Source: Verrucomicrobiota bacterium (GTDB lineage: Bacteria; Verrucomicrobiota; Verrucomicrobiia; Opitutales; Opitutaceae). From it: 64,000 nt of DNA. Position 1 is the stretch's first letter, and each line of letters begins with the position of its first letter. Positions 52,901 to 61,153 of the stretch are shown in pieces. The position numbers and the translations under genes were made by a program. Where the stretch lies: positions 62,001 through 126,000 of the forward strand of contig JAEKKV010000010.1 of the NCBI GenBank assembly GCA_019510185.1. The letters are read 5' to 3'. Under the pieces are notes generated by a model. That model was not told where the DNA came from, made no database searches, and saw only the letters and a program-made list of their open reading frames with translations.

Positions 52901-54750
52901 CCTTCCTGCTCGAGTTCGAGCGCGAGATTCAAAAGACGTTTCCCGACGTGGCCCTGCCGTATTGGGTGATGCCTGAACCTTCGCAGCTGTTTTCCGAGGA
53001 CTTCATGGGCGCTAACGATGTCATAGGCTCGTCTTCGCCGACACCGATGGCCGCGCGTTTCGCCGCAGACAATCCTCTCTATGGCTGGACCGCCGACATC
53101 GACGGAGCGCATAACGAGCCGGTGCAGCGTTTCGTCGTCACGCGAATACCCGGTCCGGGCTTTCCGCGTTTTGCCATCGACGGCGATCTTTTCAAGCTCA
53201 CCCGCTATTCACTCTATCCCCAACGCGGCGGTTTCGTCGATGCCATGGAATCCAATCCGCACAACATCGGCCACAACTGGACCGGTCCGTGGATGCAAAA
53301 TTGCCAGACTTCACCGCGTGACCCGATCTTCTGGGTTTTCCATGCGGGTTTCGACCGCCAGTGGGCGCACTGGCAATACCTCTACGGCCGTTTTGATCCG
53401 AGTGGAGCAGGGGACAGCTATGCCCCCTTGGGCGACTTCAACCATCCCGCGCCACCCCGGCCGGGTCCGGGCGAGTGCGACGACATCACCACGCCCAATA
53501 ATTGCGTGCCAATCACCCATCGGATCGCCGACAATCTCTGGCCATGGAGCGGCAAGTTCGGTCAAGGCACGACTATGAAGGGAAGTCTGCCGCAGGCGGA
53601 TTTTGCGCAACCCGTGCTGCATCCGTTTCCGGCCGCGCTGGCTCCGGGTTTGTGGCCGCAGGCGGCGGCGTGGCCCACGCCCGGCGACATGATCGACTAT
53701 CTCGGCGTCACGCCGGGGCGTCTGCCGATGGGCTTCGGCTACGATGACACGCCTTACGGCACCGCATCCAAGCCCGCCCTTGTCCTTAAAGCCGAAGTTC
53801 AACCGACCGCTCCGTTGAGCGTGCTGACCAACCGCAAGCTGGGTCCCGATCAGCGTGTTGCCGCCTTGGGGCAGCTGGAGCAAGCTACTCCCGCCGAAGT
53901 CGAAACCGTGCTCGGCGTAGCACGGACAAAGGATGAGGATTCCGCCGTGCGCTTGGCGGCGTTGCGGGCAGCGCAACAACTGGACGCCCCGCACTGGCTT
54001 GATGAGGCGCTTGTCATCCTGGCGAATCGCGATCCGGGCTCCACCCAGATGGCGGTGGATACCATCGGGCTGTTGTCCGAGGCGATGATGCTGTCCGCAA
54101 ATGGCAGTGCGCAACGCGGCAAAATCACCGATACCTTTGAGCGTGCGCTCGCCGATCCTCGGGAACCGGTTCGTCTTGCGGCGTTATGGTCGCTGGTCGG
54201 GATGGGGCATTCGTCGACGGCAACCGCCCTGTTGACGCAGTCGTTGCAATCCGCGGAAGGCGCGCCCTTCAAGCCGGCCGATGCAATCCGCGGTCTGACG
54301 CTGGCGCATCAGGCTACGGTCAACGCGCCGCTGATCCGGCCCTACCTTGCGAATGGCGATCCGGCGTTGCGCGCCTTGGCGGTCGTCGCCTTGGGCGGAG
54401 ACGCGGAAAGCCATCCACTGTTGCTGCGGCTTTTGGCCGACCGAGTTCAGCCGGTCGAGGTTCGCCTGGCCGCGCTACGCTCGCTCGGTGCGGCGGACAG
54501 CGCGGCTCTCGCTTTCGCGCTGGATATTGCGGTCGAGGCCGCCGAGCCGCTTGGGCTCCGTGCCGAAGCCATCGCCACTCTCGGTCTCGCCGCCCGCTCG
54601 GCCAAAATCCCGGTTTCGATCACGACCTTGCAGACGATTAGCCAGCGTCTGGGCGGATTGCCGGCGGCGGAATCAGGCCGCCTCGGATCCGTCATCACCC
54701 GCACGATTTTCGATGTCACCCGCCGGCTCAACTCAACGCAGGAAAAATAA
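49984..54750 (+). CDS. Multicopper oxidase-redoxin-tyrosinase-HEAT fusion protein
   Basis: The protein is 1588 residues and exported (signal peptide ending NALWAQ). Residues ~95-600 form a laccase/CotA-like multicopper oxidase with copper motifs NLHTHGLHV (~177), FWYHAHKHGS (~219), HPFHIHVNPFEVV (~516) and QHCHILDHEDQGMM (~571). Residues ~612-745 form an AhpC/redoxin domain with SCLHC (~646). A beta-sandwich (~765-900) follows. Residues ~905-1150 form a tyrosinase domain with CuA histidines in RLHQAA and HKGPGFIAWHRAFLLEFE, and CuB in NPHNIGHNW and FWVFHAGFDRQWAH. Residues ~1275-1588 are HEAT-like helical repeats. It should oxidise phenols with O2 at two independent copper sites in the periplasm or outside. 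I know of no standard name for this combination. Confidence 0.9.
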   Translation: MKNPLRRAVWVVAFIVYANALWAQTAAVSQPPASTISREPTEQEAQQHLQQSWEALLTPASPRTGGAQLLKVAPAESALPAPQQRALAMAATTSFQEPEEIRSVDGKLRVTLVVMKAWNHIGDDPVFLRSYNGRLVGPTLRAHPGETLYITLKNDLTAEPGHDGGHNTLHDFNTTNLHTHGLHVSPSGISDNVLLEIPPGATQEYEIVIPPDHPAGTFWYHAHKHGSTAAQVASGMSGALIIEGGIDTVPEIARARQRVFVLQQIAYLYKNCFPDESSPSGQKCFDLPEGVIEQKYEDWIFGPGTWDALGRFTTVNGVQLPVIRLRPGAVERWRLVDSGMRERIELKLESVKAGPGGVPATLPLHVIAEDGLPLGKVDTRQTVELWPGYRADVLVQAPNQPGEYLLLDERTAAAVSLNGKDESRKYIARVIVEGDPLPMTLPRDAELAPYRLKSIPARDVTGPQSAAYGILKNPAGGVLFTIDGKPFDAANVRKLKLGDVDEWTLTSINQVGAVSHPFHIHVNPFEVVSMVDDQGVEQLKEPIWRDTIILHEKWVVKVRTHYTDFAGTFVQHCHILDHEDQGMMELVEIVDPAATTTPAKQPSAGSITQPYAAPSWALPDATGKIWKLEDFHGHPTVLFFFKDRSCLHCVAQLGLFSARVKEFAAKGIQLVGVSTTTPEKLREALAEEPCPFPLLSDSGLSVFRQYHCAGTEPLHGTFLLDAAGQVRWQTIGTTPFTGVGLLFFEADKLAAPATPSVLTAAPAASSGPAVEVQVRNTATGEDDYIAWSPVACRIRQAPGAADLPIVLTNDPAQPVPAGRTQPLDGDVAFSAAVAPGLVPTGDRLALTLPKDGSWVSFVVAGKFPRASTQDKDTIIEVHQTTPDGPILQKQALMVRVRKDHRTLTLHERQRFLEALDYLNRKVIGPDGESRYMYFVRLHQAAAVGLDFGSRPDIKYYWPDLAHKGPGFIAWHRAFLLEFEREIQKTFPDVALPYWVMPEPSQLFSEDFMGANDVIGSSSPTPMAARFAADNPLYGWTADIDGAHNEPVQRFVVTRIPGPGFPRFAIDGDLFKLTRYSLYPQRGGFVDAMESNPHNIGHNWTGPWMQNCQTSPRDPIFWVFHAGFDRQWAHWQYLYGRFDPSGAGDSYAPLGDFNHPAPPRPGPGECDDITTPNNCVPITHRIADNLWPWSGKFGQGTTMKGSLPQADFAQPVLHPFPAALAPGLWPQAAAWPTPGDMIDYLGVTPGRLPMGFGYDDTPYGTASKPALVLKAEVQPTAPLSVLTNRKLGPDQRVAALGQLEQATPAEVETVLGVARTKDEDSAVRLAALRAAQQLDAPHWLDEALVILANRDPGSTQMAVDTIGLLSEAMMLSANGSAQRGKITDTFERALADPREPVRLAALWSLVGMGHSSTATALLTQSLQSAEGAPFKPADAIRGLTLAHQATVNAPLIRPYLANGDPALRALAVVALGGDAESHPLLLRLLADRVQPVEVRLAALRSLGAADSAALAFALDIAVEAAEPLGLRAEAIATLGLAARSAKIPVSITTLQTISQRLGGLPAAESGRLGSVITRTIFDVTRRLNSTQEK

Positions 54751-54753
54751 AGC

Positions 54754-55230
54754 ATGAAGTCCAAACCCAAGGTTCGATTGAAATCCAAGGCCAAGGCGAA
54801 GCCATTGGCCAAGCCGAGCCCCAAGATCGTCGCAAAGAAAACAGCGGTGAAAAAAGCGAAGGGCCTGCGGGCGACCGCGGCCGCCCCGCGATTTCCGGCG
54901 ATCCAAGCCATTTTAAACCGGCTCGTCGCCGGTCGCAGCGTGGCGCGCATGCAAGCGGCCCATGGCGATCCCACTTTCGGATGGGTGACGCTTGCCCAGC
55001 TCAAAGGCGTAGTCGTTCGCCCGAACGGTCCGGGGACCGAACCGAGTTATCCTTTGATAGATCCTTCGCTGGTTGGCAATGGGAAGGGCGCCCAGACCAA
55101 TCTGGTCATCGCTCTCGCGAATTCCACCGGCGTGGATTTCAACGGCCAGATGCCGCTTAACGGGCCTTACGCCGCCAAGGCCGATATCCAGACGATCATC
55201 GATTGGATCAATGCCGGCATGCCGGCGTGA
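54754..55230 (+). CDS. Lys/Ala-rich protein with cytochrome-like C terminus lacking heme motif
   Basis: The protein is 158 residues, starting 3 bp after the oxidase fusion. Residues 1-40 are a basic Lys/Ala/Pro tail (KVRLKSKAKAKPLAKPSPK) without signal peptide character. The rest (about 45-158) ends with NSTGVDFNGQMPLNGPYAAK and IQTIIDWINAGMPA, which is the ending of planctomycete-type cytochrome c domains (...MPP.GP....I..WI..GA). There is not a single Cys in the protein, so it cannot bind heme covalently. It may be a structural or partner subunit for the tyrosinase fusion. Coupled expression is very likely. Confidence 0.65.
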   Translation: MKSKPKVRLKSKAKAKPLAKPSPKIVAKKTAVKKAKGLRATAAAPRFPAIQAILNRLVAGRSVARMQAAHGDPTFGWVTLAQLKGVVVRPNGPGTEPSYPLIDPSLVGNGKGAQTNLVIALANSTGVDFNGQMPLNGPYAAKADIQTIIDWINAGMPA

Positions 55231-55283
55231 GTTCCGGATGCGTTTGGTTGAGTCTACCTACGACGAGTGAGTGGTGAGTGGCG

Positions 55284-55303
55284 GGCCGGATAAAAAACCG
55301 GCC
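55284..55303. terminator. Small hairpin between convergent genes
   Basis: GGCCGG (55284-55289) pairs with CCGGCC (55298-55303) around an A-rich loop, between the cytochrome-like gene and convergent tyrS. No T-run on either side, so it is a weak terminator candidate. Confidence 0.35.
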
Positions 55304-55308
55304 GCAAT

Positions 55309-56592
55309 TCAATCGAGGCTGAGGACGGCGTAGGTGCGCTTGCCCTTGCGGAGCAGGATGTGACGGCCGAAGAGAAGGTCGGCGCTCGTGAGCGCGCGGG
55401 CGGGTGCGGCGGGGTCGGACTTGAGATTGTTCACGTAGATGCCGCCGCCTTCGATATCCTTGCGGGCCTGGCCTTTTGACGGAGCCAAGCCGGCGTGAAC
55501 GAGCGCTTCGGTGAGCGGGAGTCCCGGCGCGACGAGTTGGGCGGCGGTGACGGGCTTGGTCGGGACTTCGCCGACGACGTCGCGGAAGGTTTCCTCGGTG
55601 GTGTCGCCGATTTCGGCGCCGAAGAGGATGTCGCTGGCCTTGAGAGCGGCGTCGAGCGCGGCCTGGCCGTGAACAAGGCGGGTGACCTCGCGGGCGAGAG
55701 CTTTGTGCGCCTCGCGCGGGCCAGGGTTGGCGAGATGCTTCGTCTCGAGGGCTTCAATCTCTTCGCGGGGAAGGAGCGTGAATTTCTTGAGGTAGGGGAC
55801 GACCATGGCGTCCTCGGTGTTTACGAAAAACTGGTAGAACTTGTACGGGCTGGTCTTTTGCGGGTCGAGCCAGACGGCGCCGCCCTCGGTTTTACCGAAC
55901 TTGGTGCCGTCGCTTTTGGTGATGAGCGGGAACGTCCAGCCCCAGGCGGGCGCGCCGAGTTTTTTGCGAATGAGGTCGGTGCCGGCGGTGATGTTGCCCC
56001 ACTGGTCGCTGCCGCCGATCTGGAGTTCGCAGTTATACTCCTTGCGCAGGTGGTAGAAATCATGCGCCTGAAGCAGCATGTAACTGAACTCGGTGTAGCT
56101 GATGCCGTGGTCGCCCTCCATGCGGGAGCGCACGGAATCCTTGGCGATCATCATGTTGATCGAAAAATATTTTCCGATGTCGCGGAGGAAATCGAGGTAG
56201 CTGAGCGCGCTCGTCCAAGTGGCGTTGTCCACCAGCCGGGCGGGATTCACGGGCGTGTCGAAGTCGAGGAGACGGGAGAGCTGGCCCTTGATGCTGGCGA
56301 CGTTGTGGGCGAGCTGCTCGCGGGTGAGGAGATTGCGCTCGGCGGATTTGCCGGAGGGATCGCCGATCATGCCGGTGGCGCCGCCGGCGAGGGGAAGCAC
56401 ATGGTGACCGGCGAGCTGGAAACGTTTCAGCGTGAGCTGGCCCATGAGGTGACCGACGTGGAGGGAGTCGCCGGTGGGGTCGAAGCCGCAATAAAGCGTG
56501 ACGGGGCCTTCGTTCAGGCGCTTGGCGAGCGCATCCAGATCGGTGCAGTCGGCGAGGAGGCCGCGCCATTGAAGGTCTTCGAGAAAGGTCAT
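55309..56592 (-). CDS. tyrS: Tyrosyl-tRNA synthetase
   Basis: The protein is 427 residues, standard length. It charges tRNA-Tyr with tyrosine. The class I signature is YCGFDPTGDSLHVGHLMGQ (HIGH equivalent HVGH), the KMSKS equivalent is KFGKTEGGAVWLD, and tyrosine-pocket segments are QAHDFYHLRKEY and QIGGSDQWGNITAG. The C-terminal S4-like RNA-binding domain begins near residue 365 (APSKGQARKDIEGGGIYVNN). The start is preceded by a CU-rich leader (CTTCCTCCGCTCTTCCC) instead of a Shine-Dalgarno sequence. Confidence 0.97.
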   Translation of the reverse strand: MTFLEDLQWRGLLADCTDLDALAKRLNEGPVTLYCGFDPTGDSLHVGHLMGQLTLKRFQLAGHHVLPLAGGATGMIGDPSGKSAERNLLTREQLAHNVASIKGQLSRLLDFDTPVNPARLVDNATWTSALSYLDFLRDIGKYFSINMMIAKDSVRSRMEGDHGISYTEFSYMLLQAHDFYHLRKEYNCELQIGGSDQWGNITAGTDLIRKKLGAPAWGWTFPLITKSDGTKFGKTEGGAVWLDPQKTSPYKFYQFFVNTEDAMVVPYLKKFTLLPREEIEALETKHLANPGPREAHKALAREVTRLVHGQAALDAALKASDILFGAEIGDTTEETFRDVVGEVPTKPVTAAQLVAPGLPLTEALVHAGLAPSKGQARKDIEGGGIYVNNLKSDPAAPARALTSADLLFGRHILLRKGKRTYAVLSLD

Positions 56593-56728
56593 GGGAAGAG
56601 CGGAGGAAGCTAAGCGCCGGGGGCGTACAGTCCAGAGCTAAGAGCTTGGAGCACGAGGCAAAAAGGGCCGGAAGCACGAAGGCTTCGCGGTTTGCCTTTG
56701 CCCGGTGGTTCAGGAATCCGCGGTGCGC

Positions 56729-58912
56729 CTACCCGATCAAATCGGGAGGAACGTTGGAGAGCGCTTCCTCGATGGTGGTAAGGCCCATTTTGACCTTGAG
56801 CATCGAATCTTGGTGGAGGGTCTTCATGCCGTTTTTCATGGCGATGCGTTTGAGGACGGCGACTTCGACCTCCTTGTTGATACCCTCGGTGAGCTCCTCG
56901 TTGTTGATCATGAGCTCGTGGATGCCGACGCGGCCCTTGTAGCCGGTGCCGTTGCACATCGGGCAGCCTTGGGGATTGGCCTTGAAGATCTGGCCGCTCC
57001 AGCCGAGCGCTTTTTCGATGATGTCCTTTTCGCGGCCGGCGGGCTCGTAGGGCTGTTTGCAGTTTTTGCAGACGCGGCGGAGGAGGCGCTGGGCGCACAC
57101 GCAGACGAGCGAGGCGGAAATGTTGAACGGCTCGACGCCCATTTCGCCGATGCGCGCGATAGTGGAGGGCGCGTCATTGGTGTGGAGGGTGGAGACGAGC
57201 AAATGGCCGGTGAGGGCGGCCTCGACGGCGATCTGGGCGGTCTCTTCGTCGCGGATTTCGCCGACGAGGATGATGTCGGGATCCATGCGCAGGTAGCAGC
57301 GCAGGGCGCGGGCGAAGGTGAGGCCGATCTGCCGGCTCATTTGCATCTGGTTGATGCCGGCGAGAGTGTATTCGATGGGATCCTCGGCGGTCTGGATGTT
57401 GACGTCGGGGGTGTTCACTTCGCCGAGGGCGGAGTAGAGGGTCATCGATTTGCCGGAGCCGGTGGGGCCGCAGTGCAGGATCATGCCATAGGGCTGGCGG
57501 ATGCACTCGCGGTACTTGGCGAGGTTTTCCTCGGAGAAACCGAGCGCGGGGAGGGGAAGCGTGCTCTTCGTCTTGTCGAGGATGCGCATGACGACCTTCT
57601 CGCCATGGTTCATCGGGCCGGTGGCGACGCGCAGGTCGATATCGATGTTTTTCTTGGTGTATTTCTTGAAGACGATGCGCCCGTCCTGCGGCAGCCGGCG
57701 TTCGGCGATGTCGAGGTTGCACATGATCTTGAGGCGGGTGACGAGGCCGTTGGCGACCTGCTTGGGCAGCCGAAGTTTTTCCTGGCAGAGGCCGTCGATG
57801 CGGTAGCGGATGATGAGCTCTTTTTCCTGCGGCTCGATATGGATATCGGACGCGCCGGAGATGTAGGCGTCCTCGATGATGCGATTGGTGAGCTGGATGA
57901 CGGGCGCGGAATCTTCGCTCTCCAAGTCGGCGGCGCTGACCTCGCCGCCGTCGGTGGTGTAGGCGCTGCTGATAACCTCGGCCACGCTGGAGATGTCGAC
58001 ATCGTCGGCGCCGCCGCCGGCCTTGGCGTCGTTTTTGAAATGTTTTTTGACGAGCGACTCGATGAGGGTGGCGGAGGCGACGTGGATCTCTTCGATGATG
58101 AGCTCGGTAGCCTGCTGAAACGCCTCGCGCCGCGCGTAGTCGAGCGGGTTGGTCATCAGGACCGCGATGGAGTTGGGCGAAAGACGCTTGTGGGGGAAGA
58201 TGCCTTCGCGGCGGATGATCGCGTCGCCGATGGCCTCGACGAGATTGTCTTCGATGGTGATGTCCTCGGCCTTGGTGACGAGGGGGTGGTTGGTCAGGCG
58301 GGCGATGAACTTGGCGGTGTCCTCGGCGCTGAGCTGGTACTTGGGATCCAGCATGCGCTGGATGAGACTGGAGGAGTATTCGGCGACTTCCTGCAGAAGG
58401 GCGAGGTCCTCGTCGGAGAACTCGCCGTTGGTGCCGGCGGCGGGCTCCTTGTTGAGCACCTGGATGGCGCCGATCACGACGTTGGTCTTGAGCGGCACGG
58501 TGAGCATGGAGCAGACCTCGAAGCCGGTCGTCTGCGCCATGGAGAGCATCATGGGGGCCTGCGTGCCCGTGTTGCGGAAGAAGACCGGTTTGCCCTCGGC
58601 GATGACCTTGCCGACGATGCCCTTGCCGAGGGGCAGCTTGAGGGTGAGGAGCTTGGCGGCGGTTTCCTTGAAATGGGTTTCGCGGGCCTTGTCGGCGCCC
58701 CAAAGGGTGGGCGAATAATAAACTTGGCGGAAAACGATGTCGTTGCCCTCAACCAGATACAGGGTCATCGACTGCGCCTGGAGGGCCTCGACGACTTTGG
58801 AGGCGGTGAGCTCGATCACGGAAGCCATGTCCTCGCGGCTCGGCGCGGGCTTCGAGATGAGCTTGATCAGAAGAGAGCGGCGGAGGGTGTTTGCGAGGGA
58901 AGCCGAGGCCAT
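56729..58912 (-). CDS. GAF-domain-containing PilB/GspE type IV pilus or type II secretion ATPase
   Basis: The protein is 727 residues from the ATG at 58912; the in-frame extension upstream lacks conservation. A GAF domain occupies about 25-165 ([48 protein letters not shown]). A GspE/PilB N-terminal region follows, then the hexameric ATPase with [19 protein letters not shown], Walker [11 protein letters not shown], the Asp box, Walker [19 protein letters not shown] and His box [10 protein letters not shown]. The zinc-type cysteines are CKNCKQP and [11 protein letters not shown]. It powers pilus extension or secretion. The GAF domain is not part of normal PilB. No other pilus genes are nearby. 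Confidence 0.92.
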   Translation of the reverse strand: MASASLANTLRRSLLIKLISKPAPSREDMASVIELTASKVVEALQAQSMTLYLVEGNDIVFRQVYYSPTLWGADKARETHFKETAAKLLTLKLPLGKGIVGKVIAEGKPVFFRNTGTQAPMMLSMAQTTGFEVCSMLTVPLKTNVVIGAIQVLNKEPAAGTNGEFSDEDLALLQEVAEYSSSLIQRMLDPKYQLSAEDTAKFIARLTNHPLVTKAEDITIEDNLVEAIGDAIIRREGIFPHKRLSPNSIAVLMTNPLDYARREAFQQATELIIEEIHVASATLIESLVKKHFKNDAKAGGGADDVDISSVAEVISSAYTTDGGEVSAADLESEDSAPVIQLTNRIIEDAYISGASDIHIEPQEKELIIRYRIDGLCQEKLRLPKQVANGLVTRLKIMCNLDIAERRLPQDGRIVFKKYTKKNIDIDLRVATGPMNHGEKVVMRILDKTKSTLPLPALGFSEENLAKYRECIRQPYGMILHCGPTGSGKSMTLYSALGEVNTPDVNIQTAEDPIEYTLAGINQMQMSRQIGLTFARALRCYLRMDPDIILVGEIRDEETAQIAVEAALTGHLLVSTLHTNDAPSTIARIGEMGVEPFNISASLVCVCAQRLLRRVCKNCKQPYEPAGREKDIIEKALGWSGQIFKANPQGCPMCNGTGYKGRVGIHELMINNEELTEGINKEVEVAVLKRIAMKNGMKTLHQDSMLKVKMGLTTIEEALSNVPPDLIG

Positions 58913-59018
58913 GTGAAGCAGGATGCGCCCGAGGCGGGCTGAGTCTGGAATTGCCACCGGTGGCACAGGGTCGCAATGACAATCACCAACCGTTGGCGGA
59001 GTTGAATGTGAACGATCT

Positions 59019-59447
59019 ATGTGGGAACGACTGAAAACCTGGCTTGCCCGCCTTCGTCCGGGGGCGCCGCCCTCCACGGGCGATCAGGGCGAACGGCTGG
59101 CGGCGAAATTTTTGGCGGCCCGCGGTTTCGCGATCGTTGCGCGCAATTGGCGCAATCCGCGCGACCGTCGCGATGAGATCGACCTGGTGTGCCGCGACGG
59201 GGAGGCGCTGGTTTTCGTGGAGGTTAAAACCCGCGCCGCGAACGCGCTGGTGCCCGGCTATTACACAGTCGACCGGCGGAAGAAAAAAGTCCTGCGCCGG
59301 GCGGCCGCCGCCTACCTGCGGCAATTGCATCCGCCGCCGGCGGCCTTCCGGCTCGACGTGGTGGAGGTGACGACACGGGGCGACCTCGCGCCGGAGGTGC
59401 GGCATTTTGAAAATATACCGCTGTTCACGAAACATTTTCATCCATGA
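59019..59447 (+). CDS. YraN/UPF0102-family endonuclease-like protein
   Basis: The protein is 142 residues. The YraN pattern is [43 protein letters not shown] and [17 protein letters not shown]. The acidic and lysine residues EIDLV...FVEVKT form the PD-(D/E)XK nuclease core. Members are thought to act on structured DNA but the role is not settled. It lies divergent from the GAF-PilB gene with a 106-bp gap and ends 82 bp before zwf. Confidence 0.9.
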   Translation: MWERLKTWLARLRPGAPPSTGDQGERLAAKFLAARGFAIVARNWRNPRDRRDEIDLVCRDGEALVFVEVKTRAANALVPGYYTVDRRKKKVLRRAAAAYLRQLHPPPAAFRLDVVEVTTRGDLAPEVRHFENIPLFTKHFHP

Positions 59448-59529
59448 GCCGAGCCGATGCTTTTGATGCGGATTATTCAAAGCATTAGCCTTGCTTCGTT
59501 ATGCTCCTCTTGGCCAAGTTTTACCTCTC

Positions 59530-61068
59530 ATGGCCGAAGCTCAACGTCATCCCTTTTTGCAAGGACTCAGCAAGCATCGCGGCGCACCGCCGACGGTCGT
59601 CGTTATTTTTGGCGCGTCCGGCGATCTGACCGCCCGCAAGCTGATTCCTGCGATCTACAATCTCAGCTACGACAATCTGCTGCCGGCTGATTTCTATCTG
59701 GTGGGCTACGGCCGCAAGCCGATCCCCGACGAGGAGTTTCGCGCGGACGCGACTGCGGCGATCAAGGAGTTTTCCCGTCGTGAGTTGAACGCCGAGGTGT
59801 GGGGCCGCGTCGCCGAGCGCACGAGCTATGTCTCGGGCGGCTACGACGAGAAGGCCGCCTTCGACCGCCTCGCCCAGCACATCGCCGACATCGAAAAGAA
59901 ACTCGGTCGCGAGGTGCAGACGCTGTTCTACATTTCCACGCCGCCATCGGTGTTCGCCCCGATTTTGCTCAACCTTGGCGCCAGCGGCCTCGCCTCGAAA
60001 TACCTAGGCAAGTCCCATCACTCGAAGGTCATCATCGAAAAACCCTTCGGCAAGGACCTCGGCTCCGCCCTCGCGTTGAACCAGACGATCCGCCAAGTGC
60101 TCGAGGAACATCAGGTCTATCGCATTGACCATTACCTCGGCAAAGAGACCGTGCAGGACCTGCTCGTGCAGCGTTTCGCCAACTCGATTTTCGAGCCGTT
60201 GTGGAATCGCAACTATATCGACTCCGTCCAGATCACCGTTTCGGAGGAGGTGGGCGTGGGCACGCGCGGCGGTTATTACGAGCAGAGCGGCGCACTCCGC
60301 GACATGATCCAAAATCACACCATGCAGCTCGTCGCGCTCACCGCGATGGAGCCGCCGGTGTCGCTCGACGCCGAGGCCATCCGTGACGAGAAGGTCAAAC
60401 TGCTTCGCGCCATCCAGCCGCTCAACACCGGTCCGGGCGGCGATGTCGCTCGCGCCCAATACGCCGCCGGCATGATGGGCGGCAAACAGGTCCCGGGTTA
60501 CTTGCAGGAAGGCGGGATCAACCCGCAGTCCGCGACCGAGACCTACGCGGGCATCCGTCTTTCGATCAATAACTGGCGCTGGCAGGGCGTTCCGTTTTAC
60601 CTGCGCTCGGGCAAGCGCATGGCCCGCCGCGTCACCGAAATCGCGGTGCAGTTCAAGCGTCCGCCCGGCACTCTGTTCGCCGAGAGCGAGCGCTTCAACC
60701 TCGCGCCCAACACGCTCGCGTTCCAGATCCAGCCCGACGAAGGCCTTGGCTTGGTCCTCAACGGCAAGGTCCCGGGTCTCGAGACGCGCACGCAGCCGGT
60801 GAAGATGAACTTCCGCTACTCCACGACCTTCGGCTCCAACACGCCGGAGGCCTACGAGCGCCTCGTGCTCGATGCCATGATCGGCGACGGCACGCTCTTC
60901 ATCCGTGGCGACGAGGCCGAGACCTCCTGGAAGCTGTACACGCCGGTGCTCGAAGCCTGGGCCGCCGCCGGTCGTGAAGGCATGGACAGCTATCCGGCCG
61001 GCTCGTGGGGTCCGCCCTCGGCCGACGCGCTTCTCTCCAAGAGCAACCACGTCTGGCGCCAGCCGTAA
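59530..61068 (+). CDS. zwf: Glucose-6-phosphate 1-dehydrogenase
   Basis: The protein is 512 residues from the ATG at 59530; an upstream in-frame ATG at 59491 adds a poorly conserved tail. It oxidises glucose 6-phosphate to 6-phosphogluconolactone with NADP. The cofactor site is VVIFGASGDLTARKLIP; the substrate site is YRIDHYLGKETVQDLL with its catalytic His region; IIEKPFGKDLGSA and FYLRSGKRMARRVTEIA are also typical. It is followed by opcA and pgl, giving an oxidative pentose phosphate operon. A strong hairpin after the gene may reduce downstream expression. Confidence 0.96.
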   Translation: MAEAQRHPFLQGLSKHRGAPPTVVVIFGASGDLTARKLIPAIYNLSYDNLLPADFYLVGYGRKPIPDEEFRADATAAIKEFSRRELNAEVWGRVAERTSYVSGGYDEKAAFDRLAQHIADIEKKLGREVQTLFYISTPPSVFAPILLNLGASGLASKYLGKSHHSKVIIEKPFGKDLGSALALNQTIRQVLEEHQVYRIDHYLGKETVQDLLVQRFANSIFEPLWNRNYIDSVQITVSEEVGVGTRGGYYEQSGALRDMIQNHTMQLVALTAMEPPVSLDAEAIRDEKVKLLRAIQPLNTGPGGDVARAQYAAGMMGGKQVPGYLQEGGINPQSATETYAGIRLSINNWRWQGVPFYLRSGKRMARRVTEIAVQFKRPPGTLFAESERFNLAPNTLAFQIQPDEGLGLVLNGKVPGLETRTQPVKMNFRYSTTFGSNTPEAYERLVLDAMIGDGTLFIRGDEAETSWKLYTPVLEAWAAAGREGMDSYPAGSWGPPSADALLSKSNHVWRQP

Positions 61069-61104
61069 GCCGCGCCGCAACGCCACCCGTGCCAAACGCC
61101 CAAT

Positions 61105-61147
61105 AATCCCGAAGCCGCGCTGGCGGCTTTGGGATTTGGATTTTTCT
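61105..61147 (+). terminator. Strong hairpin between zwf and opcA
   Basis: A 14-bp stem, AATCCCGAAGCCGC (61105-61118) with GCGGCTTTGGGATT (61123-61136, one G-T pair), has a 4-nt loop and is followed by TGGATTTTTCT. It looks like a Rho-independent terminator placed 18 bp before the opcA start, so it is probably leaky or regulated. Confidence 0.7.
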
Positions 61148-61153
61148 AAAAAG

